Below, piece by piece: positions 15,358-20,290 of a stretch of 20,290 nucleotides of DNA (the first letter of the stretch is position 1; each line of letters starts with the position of its first letter). This stretch comes from Cyclobacteriaceae bacterium. Lineage in GTDB: Bacteria > Bacteroidota > Bacteroidia > Cytophagales > Cyclobacteriaceae. Below the pieces are notes generated by a model. The model made no database searches and was not told the origin of the DNA. It worked only from the letters and a program-made list of their open reading frames with translations. The stretch is taken from assembly GCA_947458795.1 (NCBI GenBank), contig CANHCD010000008.1, forward strand, positions 1 to 20,290, read 5' to 3'. Position numbers and translations under genes: made by a program.

Positions 15358-15393
15358 AAATGCCTAGGGCTCCGAACCCTGGGCATTTTTTTT
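15358..15393 (+). terminator. Intrinsic terminator after the coiled-coil protein gene
   Basis: AAATGCCTAGGG (15358-15369) pairs with CCCTGGGCATTT (15377-15388) with one G-T wobble around the loop CTCCGAA. The T run reaches 15393. It lies 19 bases after the stop codon. Confidence 0.93.
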
Positions 15394-15441
15394 GTGAACC
15401 ATGTGGTGAATAGATTCTTAAAGAAAAATTGATTGGATTGC

Positions 15442-15649
15442 GCTCCTCCGGAGCTAAGAGGTTATTTTATGGCTCTAATTCTATTATCATGATCCCCCTC
15501 TGGAGCATTTTGCTCCGGAGGAGCATCATGTTAATAGTGATAAAGGCCCTTGATTAGATTATTCGCTCCAGAGGAGCGATAGGTTAATAGAAGAAATCGT
15601 TAGTTCGGAAAGCTTGCTCCGGAGGAGCCTGCCCCTCTTAATTGCGGGG
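15442..15649. repeat. CTCCGGAGGAG palindrome repeat cluster
   Basis: Copies of the 13-base sequence GCTCCGGAGGAGC or its complement stand at 15442-15454 (reverse form), 15512-15524, 15565-15577 (one change) and 15616-15628, with a half-related CCCTCTGGAGC near 15496-15506. Spacings are 52-53 and 51 bases. GTTAATAG follows 18 bases after two of the palindromes (15530 and 15583), so spacers are related as well. The cluster ends in GCCCCTCTTAATTGCGGGG (15631-15649), related to 3728-3746. Palindromes of this kind are widespread in Bacteroidota intergenic DNA. No ORF spans it. Confidence 0.82.
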
Positions 15650-15699
15650 TAATATGCAAATAGTAACCCGTCCTAAACTAGATTTCCCCTAATCCTTCC

Positions 15700-16098
15700 T
15701 CAATAAAAAAAGAAGAAGAAAAAGAGGGCCGCATTCGTGATTCGAACTCCTTCATAGTAGCCAATGGTCCTCCGAGAACCATCCATCACACGGCCGTCTT
15801 CAATGTAGCCAATCGTCCGGCGAGACTGATCCATCACCCGACCATTTTCGATATAGCCTACTGTAGATCTCGATCCATTCATCACCCGGCCATCTTCGAC
15901 ATAGCCAATCGTACTCCTCGATCCATTCATCACTCGACCACCATCCAAGTAGCCAATCGTCGATCGAGAGCCATTGGTCACCCGATCCCCTTCGATGTAG
16001 CCCACCGTACTACGGCTGCCATCCATCAGGCGTTGTGCAAGACTTGGCGTAGCCCCAAGAGCCAAATAAAGTAGGGAAATTAGTATAAAGATTCGCAT
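15700..16098 (-). CDS. Exported six-repeat beta-flower-like protein with poly-F tail
   Basis: The 132-residue product starts with a signal peptide (1-22, ending SLAQ). I chose the ATG at 16096-16098 because the longer frame to 16149 puts charged residues before this signal. Residues 23-118 are six perfect-length 16-residue repeats of the form RVMNGSRSTIGYVEDG, ending in a partial seventh (RITN). The GSRxTIGYIEDG pattern resembles proteins named 5-fold or 4-fold beta-flower in Bacteroidota, which fold into a closed ring of short strands. That assignment is from recall. The C-terminus is AALFFFFFFY, an odd hydrophobic tail coded by a purine-rich tract (15703-15727). It lies 52 bases downstream of the beta-propeller-like TM gene on the same strand and may be co-transcribed. 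The function is unknown. Confidence 0.85.
   Translation of the reverse strand: MRIFILISLLYLALGATPSLAQRLMDGSRSTVGYIEGDRVTNGSRSTIGYLDGGRVMNGSRSTIGYVEDGRVMNGSRSTVGYIENGRVMDQSRRTIGYIEDGRVMDGSRRTIGYYEGVRITNAALFFFFFFY
15745..16032 (-). repeat. Six tandem 48-bp coding repeats
   Basis: The six 16-residue protein repeats are encoded by six 48-base units in tandem with no length variation. Third-position differences between units show they are not freshly duplicated. Such an array can change copy number by recombination. Confidence 0.85.
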
Positions 16099-16150
16099 AG
16101 CAAGTAGATAGGAAGAAGTGCTGAAAGGATCCTTTTTTAGTAAAACCAAG

Positions 16151-17488
16151 TTAAGGCGAAATCCGATACAAAATAATCCGCTTATCCGCCTCCGACTTGG
16201 TTCGGGAAATCAATTCTTTCCCGTGCTGGCCTTGGAAATACTGGTTGACCGCCTTGATGTACCTGGATCTCCTCACCCGCCTGTAGTCCAAGCTCTCTAG
16301 CGCAGCCGTCCCAAACAAGTCGTCCAACTGATGTACATCTACCAGTGACTGCGGATGAGCTAAGAGCCTGGCGACCATTCGGGCAATATCTTCTTCTCCA
16401 TCCACAGTCCCCTGCTCCTCAGCAGTAGGTTCCGATTCAGTGGTGTCAGATGTTTTTGAAACTCGGTTTTTCTTCCACCAAAGGCCTCCAACTACTGCCA
16501 TCAAGAGCAAAAGACCAGCAAGAAGGTAAAAAGACCAATCCTCTAACACAAGGGACGAGGTCTGCTTGGTATAGCGAATGTCTCCTACTTTGGTGAATTT
16601 TTCCAGAGGAGCTGGTGGATGTAAAAGAAAAGTGGGATCTCCATATCTGTCAAAAAACACCACATTGTTTTCCAAGGCAACAGCCACCGAGAAAGACTTA
16701 AACTTCCCGAAGTCGTTGTCTTTGGCAAAATACAAGGTGTTTTCTTTTTTGTGCAGCAGCAGCAGCCCAAGATGGGCATCGAGTTGATACAATTGAACTC
16801 CATAATCTTTCAAATCATAAGCAGGCATAATCCATGAACTTAGATTTTTTTGAACTGGAAAATCCAACTGTATGGAACTCCAGGCTTTGCTAGTAAAGTC
16901 AAATACATACCCGTTTTTATCCGGATAAAAGACATTGGAAGGCTGGTGGATATTTTCCCCCAAAATAGAAATGACTCGGTCCCCATCTACAAAGATTCCC
17001 ACGCCCCCGTAGTTCATGGGAGGGGAAGAGACCGGAACAAACTCCCAATAGCCAGTTTCAAAATCAAACTCGAGTAATTCGCTGTGCGCTCGCCAAAATC
17101 CATAGCGCCCCATGGAATACAATTTTCCCTCCCGCACAAAAAAATGCGCATGACAGTTGAACCCCGAGCCCGAGCCCTTGTATAGGTTGTCCCAACTTTC
17201 ACCCGTCCATTTCAAAACCTCAAACCTGCAGGGTATGACCGCTATTAGTTGCTCCTTGAAATAAAATAAGGTAATCGGATCATCGGAAGTGAGGTAAGGC
17301 GATGCGAGCAGGGACTCTACCATCACCTGGGTGATGCCTTGAGGAAGTGTTTCCCAAGCATAGCGATCGAATGATTCCTTAGGGTTAATTTTTATCCAAT
17401 CAAAAGGTGCGTATGCCTGCTTATCCGATTGAGCAGGAAGATTTAGGGAAGTGAAAAATAGAACAACAAAAAGAATAGCTGCTTTCAT
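16151..17488 (-). CDS. Membrane protein: exported beta-propeller-like domain, one TM, cytoplasmic tail
   Basis: The 445-residue protein has a signal peptide (1-20, ending LPAQ) and an extracytoplasmic domain (about 21-315) with recurring kelch-like segments (TGESWDNLY, REGKLYSMG, FDFETGYWEFVPV, VDGDRVISILG, VFDFTSKAWSSIQL). One TM helix (about 318-338) follows, with the stop-transfer KKNR, then a charged linker (about 343-365) and a cytoplasmic domain (about 366-445). That tail has DELF/DDLFG-like helices, basic YRRVRRSRYIKAVN and a final RTKSEADKRIILYRI. The last segment looks like the wing of a MarR-type winged helix, so the protein could be a membrane-bound one-component regulator. This is inference only. 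It precedes the six-repeat gene by 52 bases. No terminator separates them. Confidence 0.82.
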   Translation of the reverse strand: MKAAILFVVLFFTSLNLPAQSDKQAYAPFDWIKINPKESFDRYAWETLPQGITQVMVESLLASPYLTSDDPITLFYFKEQLIAVIPCRFEVLKWTGESWDNLYKGSGSGFNCHAHFFVREGKLYSMGRYGFWRAHSELLEFDFETGYWEFVPVSSPPMNYGGVGIFVDGDRVISILGENIHQPSNVFYPDKNGYVFDFTSKAWSSIQLDFPVQKNLSSWIMPAYDLKDYGVQLYQLDAHLGLLLLHKKENTLYFAKDNDFGKFKSFSVAVALENNVVFFDRYGDPTFLLHPPAPLEKFTKVGDIRYTKQTSSLVLEDWSFYLLAGLLLLMAVVGGLWWKKNRVSKTSDTTESEPTAEEQGTVDGEEDIARMVARLLAHPQSLVDVHQLDDLFGTAALESLDYRRVRRSRYIKAVNQYFQGQHGKELISRTKSEADKRIILYRISP

Positions 17489-17609
17489 GGTAAACTATTT
17501 TTTCCTTTCTGGAGAAAACCACTGCAGAAATAGGAATAAAACATTAGCTAAATGTAGTATAAACTAGAAAAAATTCAATTCACAACTTGGTATAAAAGAA
17601 TTTGCTACT

Positions 17610-17649
17610 AAAAAAATCCCCTCTACAGTAAAAAAACCGCAGAGGGGAT
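17610..17649 (-). terminator. Intrinsic terminator after fumC
   Basis: ATCCCCTCT (17616-17624) and AGAGGGGAT (17641-17649) pair perfectly, and the stem extends inward with wobble pairs. On the minus strand it is followed by seven T (17610-17616). It lies 41 bases after the fumC stop codon. Confidence 0.92.
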
Positions 17650-17690
17650 CCATTTTTATTTGGGGAAAATGCTTGGCAGCTATCCTTGGC

Positions 17691-19091
17691 TTACTTCAAG
17701 CCTCCAATCATGTCTTCGGGCTTTACCCACTCGTCAAACTGGGCAGAAGTCACCAAGCCCAAGGCCATGGCTGCTTCCCGCAAGCTCGTTCCTTCCTTAT
17801 GCGCCTTTTTGGCGATAGCCGCTGCATTTTCATAGCCAATGTAGGGATTGAGTGCCGTGACCAGCATCAGGGAGTTTTCCAAGTGGCGCTGAATCATCTG
17901 TGTATTCGGTTCTATTCCCACCGCACAATTAACATCAAAGGAAACGCAAGCATCCCCTATCAATCGAGCTGACTGCAGGAAGTTGGCTGCTATCAGTGGT
18001 TTGAACACGTTCAATTCAAAATGTCCATTCGAGCCCCCAATGGTGATCGCTACGTCATTTCCCATTACCTGTGCAGCCACCATGGTCATGGCCTCCACCT
18101 GAGTTGGGTTAACCTTGCCCGGCATGATGGAAGAGCCAGGCTCGTTTTCTGGAATGAATATCTCGCCAATCCCCGAGCGTGGTCCGGAGGAAAGCATGCG
18201 GATATCATTCGCAATTTTCATCAAGGATACAGCCACTTGCTTCAATGCTCCGTGGGTTTCGACCATGGCATCGTGCGCGGCCAAGGCCTCAAATTTGTTG
18301 GGAGCCGTCACAAAGGGCTGCCCCGAAAGGCTTGCAATTTTTTTCGCCACCAACTCGGAATAGCCCTGCGGGGTATTTAGTCCTGTACCTACCGCGGTCC
18401 CGCCCAAGGCAAGTTCCGACAGGTGTGTAAGGGTATTGTTGAGCGCTCGGAGCCCATGGTCCAACTGCGCCACATAGCCGCTAAATTCCTGACCTAGGGT
18501 GAGCGGAGTGGCATCCATAAAGTGCGTTCGGCCGATTTTTACCACCTTCTTGAAGGCTTCTGCCTTGGCAGCAAGCGTATCGCGCAGCTGCTTCACTCCA
18601 GGAATGGTCGTTTCCGCCACCATCTTGTAGGCGGCAACGTGCATGGCCGTAGGGTAGGTATCGTTGGAGGACTGAGACTTGTTTACATCGTCGTTGGGGT
18701 GGATTTTCTTCTTAGCATCTTCCAAGGAGCCGCCCAAAAGTACATGCGCACGGTAGGCAATCACCTCATTCGCATTCATGTTGGACTGGGTGCCCGAACC
18801 TGTCTGCCAGATCACCAAGGGAAACTGGCTGTCGTGCTGGCCTGTAAGAATCTCGTCACAAACCTGGGCAATAATGTCTGCCTTGTCCTGCTCCAATACG
18901 CCCAACTCGGCATTGGTCAGCGCTGCAGCTTTCTTCAATATGGCAAAGGCATGGATGATCTCCAGGGGCATGCGGTTTTTCTCGCCGCCAATCTTAAAAT
19001 TATTGATCGAACGCTGCGTCTGCGCTCCCCAGTAGGCCGAAGCTGGAACCTCCACAGGTCCCATGGTGTCTTTTTCTATACGGATGGACAT
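17691..19091 (-). CDS. fumC: Class II fumarate hydratase
   Basis: Encodes a 466-residue cytoplasmic, iron-independent fumarase that interconverts fumarate and L-malate in the citric acid cycle, acting as a homotetramer. Signatures are complete: TGSGTQSNMNANEV (97-110), the loop SQSSNDTYPTAMH (139-151), GRTHFMDATPLTLGQE with catalytic H190, GGTAVGTGLNTP (230-241) and the fumarase/aspartase signature GSSIMPGKVNP (319-329) with the catalytic serine. The length equals that of typical FumC. An in-frame ORF extends to 19262 but would overlap the upstream gene, and its extra residues do not look like a fumarase. The ATG at 19091 gives the normal N-terminus. It likely has its own promoter (19125-19132) and a terminator at 17610-17649. 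Confidence 0.97.
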   Translation of the reverse strand: MSIRIEKDTMGPVEVPASAYWGAQTQRSINNFKIGGEKNRMPLEIIHAFAILKKAAALTNAELGVLEQDKADIIAQVCDEILTGQHDSQFPLVIWQTGSGTQSNMNANEVIAYRAHVLLGGSLEDAKKKIHPNDDVNKSQSSNDTYPTAMHVAAYKMVAETTIPGVKQLRDTLAAKAEAFKKVVKIGRTHFMDATPLTLGQEFSGYVAQLDHGLRALNNTLTHLSELALGGTAVGTGLNTPQGYSELVAKKIASLSGQPFVTAPNKFEALAAHDAMVETHGALKQVAVSLMKIANDIRMLSSGPRSGIGEIFIPENEPGSSIMPGKVNPTQVEAMTMVAAQVMGNDVAITIGGSNGHFELNVFKPLIAANFLQSARLIGDACVSFDVNCAVGIEPNTQMIQRHLENSLMLVTALNPYIGYENAAAIAKKAHKEGTSLREAAMALGLVTSAQFDEWVKPEDMIGGLK

Positions 19092-19124
19092 GGTAGTCGA
19101 AATAAAAGGGTGAAGATTAGGCCA

Positions 19125-19132
19125 CAAAGGTA
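19125..19132 (-). promoter_or_regulatory. Candidate -7 box TACCTTTG for fumC
   Basis: The minus strand reads TACCTTTG, an exact TAnnTTTG match in the 61-base gap between the membrane gene and fumC, giving a leader of about 28 bases. The -33 element is not convincing. Confidence 0.5.
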
Positions 19133-19152
19133 CATCCAAAGTCCCTTTCTGC

Positions 19153-19650
19153 CTACAGCTTGTGGGAGGATTCCACGTTGCTCGGAGGAAAATTGATGAC
19201 TTCTTGAAAAAGTTTTTTGCTAGGTACCAGCTGCCGATGGAAGAAGAACACCGCCAAAGCATAATTGATGCCCATCAGGGAAAGGCAAACTCCACCTTGA
19301 AGCAGCTGCTGGGATACCGAAAAGAAAAAAAGTGAAAAGGCCAGCAATATCCCCGTCCAAAACCATAGAAAAAATCGAGTTGTGGAAAAGAGCTGGTAGC
19401 GGACATAAAGAATGCTTCCTCTAGGTGTTGCCTCCACCTTCCCTAGGAGGAGCGGAAGAAAGTTGTCCCCTTTTTCAATCACTCGAGAAAGGCGAAACCC
19501 TTCTTCTCCCACAAGTCCATTAAAAAGGGGGCGGATTTCTGGCAGCCCTTCTGTCCGAGTTCCTCGTGTGACCGCCGCCAAGCGATCCAAGAGCTCCTCC
19601 TTAGACAAGGCGCTGACGAGGGTTTCACGACCAAAAGGCAGAAAATTCAT
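19153..19650 (-). CDS. Two-TM membrane protein, function unknown
   Basis: The 165-residue product has a soluble N-terminal part (1-90) containing LSRVIEKGDNFLPLLLGKVEATPRG, then two hydrophobic helices (about 93-112 and 118-137) and a polar tail. There is no signal peptide. The RNSFLP-like segment (here GDNFLPLLLG) is reminiscent of small membrane proteins annotated as hypothetical in Bacteroidota, but no function is known to me. Its ATG is 3 bases after the stop codon of the ridA-family gene, so the two are almost certainly co-transcribed and perhaps translationally coupled. Confidence 0.8.
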   Translation of the reverse strand: MNFLPFGRETLVSALSKEELLDRLAAVTRGTRTEGLPEIRPLFNGLVGEEGFRLSRVIEKGDNFLPLLLGKVEATPRGSILYVRYQLFSTTRFFLWFWTGILLAFSLFFFSVSQQLLQGGVCLSLMGINYALAVFFFHRQLVPSKKLFQEVINFPPSNVESSHKL

Positions 19651-19653
19651 TCC

Positions 19654-20034
19654 TCAACGAACCGCGATGCAGGAGATTTCTACCTGTACATTTTTGGGGA
19701 GCTTGCTAACTTCCACTGTCTCTCGTGCAGGGGGGTTGGCCTTAAAATAGTGCCCATAGGCCTCGTTGATAGTTCCAAACTGGCCCATGTCTCGAATGAA
19801 GATCGTGCACTTCACCACCTGCTCAAAGCCAAAGCCCGCAGCACGGAGGACCGCCTCCATATTTTTCATGACCGCATGGGTCTCCTCGGTGATGTTTTCA
19901 TTGATGAGTTCTCCCGTCTCAGGATCCAAGGCAATTTGCCCGGACACATAGAGGGTATCGCCTGCAAGTACCGCTTGCGAGTACGGCCCGATCGGCGCCG
20001 GGGCTTCATGGGTAAGGATTACGTGTTTAGTCAT
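19654..20034 (-). CDS. ridA: RidA family imine/enamine deaminase
   Basis: The 126-residue protein is a full-length member of the RidA (YjgF/YER057c/UK114) family, cytoplasmic trimers that hydrolyse reactive imines and enamines released by PLP enzymes such as threonine dehydratase. Seen motifs: GPYSQAV (16-22), YVSGQIALDPETGE (29-42), the ATM-like middle region with NMEAVLRAAG, and PPARETVEVSKLPKNVQVEI. R104 and E119 correspond to the catalytic arginine and glutamate known in RidA (R105 and E120 in E. coli), so enzyme activity is expected. The gene starts 15 bases from the heptanucleotide repeat patch, so its promoter lies within or beyond that repeat. It is the first gene of a short unit with the membrane gene at 19153-19650. 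Confidence 0.95.
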   Translation of the reverse strand: MTKHVILTHEAPAPIGPYSQAVLAGDTLYVSGQIALDPETGELINENITEETHAVMKNMEAVLRAAGFGFEQVVKCTIFIRDMGQFGTINEAYGHYFKANPPARETVEVSKLPKNVQVEISCIAVR

Positions 20035-20048
20035 TGTATTTTATTTTA

Positions 20049-20114
20049 GGAAGTATCAAGTAGCAAGTATCAAGTAGCAAGTAATTGTACGAAGTACCAA
20101 GTACAATGTACCAA
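20049..20114 (-). repeat. Heptanucleotide array 2 (TTNNTAC on the minus strand)
   Basis: On the minus strand, reading from 20114, the units are TTGGTAC, ATTGTAC, TTGGTAC, TTCGTAC, a 6-base AATTAC, then TTGCTAC and TTGATAC twice each, ending in TTCC. The unit order matches array 1b. Bases 20094-20114 are the uninterrupted counterpart of the palindrome-containing site at 4033-4072. Confidence 0.87.
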
Positions 20115-20122
20115 GATTCTTA

Positions 20123-20176
20123 CCGATTAGAATTTCGTTATTAATTCGAATCCGCATGTCGAAATTCTTCAATCGG
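20123..20176. repeat. Central inverted repeat between two opposed heptad arrays
   Basis: CCGATTAGAATTTCG (20123-20137) pairs with CGAAATTCTTCAATCGG (20160-20176) except for a two-base bulge, with a 22-base loop. It lies near the middle of the opposed heptad arrays. Confidence 0.7.
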
Positions 20177-20178
20177 CG

Positions 20179-20196
20179 TTCAATATTCGACATTAG
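20179..20196. repeat. Diverged copy of the CTAATATCGAAT module
   Basis: The minus strand reads CTAATGTCGAATATTGAA, matching the module at 4167-4184 in its CTAAT and TCGAAT parts. It lies beside heptad arrays in both places. Confidence 0.55.
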
Positions 20197-20210
20197 TTTT
20201 TAGTCCGTAC

Positions 20211-20285
20211 TTGGTACTTGGTACCTGGTACAATAATCTGTACAATGTACTTGATACTTACTACTTGCTACTTCCTACTTTCTTC
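20211..20285 (+). repeat. Heptanucleotide array 3 (TTNNTAC)
   Basis: The units are TTGGTAC (20211, 20218), CTGGTAC, AATAATC, a short TGTAC, AATGTAC, TTGATAC, TTACTAC, TTGCTAC, TTCCTAC and TTTCTTC. The orientation is opposite to array 2, so arrays 2 and 3 form a large imperfect inverted repeat. The array runs to within 5 bases of the window edge and may continue. Confidence 0.85.
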
Positions 20286-20290
20286 GCTTC

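Noticed and set aside
15442..15649. CRISPR-like array because of about 52-base spacing
   Set aside because: The repeats are 13-base palindromes, spacers are related to each other, one copy is in reverse form, and no cas genes are near.
18522..19196. 224-codon plus-strand ORF opposite fumC
   Set aside because: It lies antisense to the strongly supported fumC frame and shows no recognisable motif. Long antisense ORFs are common opposite GC-richer genes.
19092..19262. 57-residue N-terminal extension of fumC
   Set aside because: It overlaps the upstream membrane gene, contains the candidate -7 box, and the normal fumarase start is the ATG at 19091.

Overview
The window looks like chromosomal DNA of a Bacteroidota bacterium, most likely a Cytophagales or Cyclobacteriaceae-type organism. 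That placement is inference. It rests on exported sulfatases with both cysteine sulfatase signatures, a WG-repeat lipoprotein, a beta-flower-type repeat protein, mostly absent Shine-Dalgarno sequences, several exact TAnnTTTG -7 boxes, and intergenic repeats of the CTCCGGAGGAG and CGCAAAG types. No rRNA, tRNA, CRISPR array, transposase or phage gene was seen.

Layout. At 1-3648 a truncated permease (minus, runs off the left edge) and a sulfatase (minus) are divergent from a second sulfatase (plus), which suggests use of sulfated substrates. At 3649-4315 is a gene-free mosaic of repeat families. At 4316-10877 is a minus-strand, AT-richer block: an HNH-endonuclease-like gene, a 71-residue gene and a giant 1784-residue gene with helical repeats and an acidic linker. 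At 11231-11941 is an unknown gene with an unusually strong ribosome binding site. At 12455-15338 are two exported proteins on the plus strand, a WG-repeat lipoprotein and a coiled-coil protein, each followed by a clear intrinsic terminator. At 15339-15699 is a second repeat patch. At 15700-17488 (minus) a signal-peptide/beta-propeller-like/TM/cytoplasmic-tail protein is followed by a six-repeat exported protein. At 17691-20034 (minus) are fumC, a two-TM membrane protein and a ridA-family gene. At 20049-20285 is a third repeat patch.

The strongest non-gene signal is a degenerate 7-base tandem repeat, TTNNTAC, found in four arrays at two sites 16 kb apart. In one array a 19-bp perfect palindrome (4044-4062) interrupts the heptads. 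The same heptad sequence without the palindrome occurs at 20094-20114, so the window appears to hold a filled and an empty site for a very small palindromic element. A related 20-bp palindrome sits inside a different repeat at 3771-3790.

Gene partnerships are modest. Permease and sulfatase may be co-transcribed. ridA and the membrane gene are 3 bases apart. The beta-propeller and repeat-protein genes are 52 bases apart. The HNH, 71-residue and 1784-residue genes are collinear and may form one transferred unit. No complete named defence or biosynthetic system can be shown from the sequence alone.
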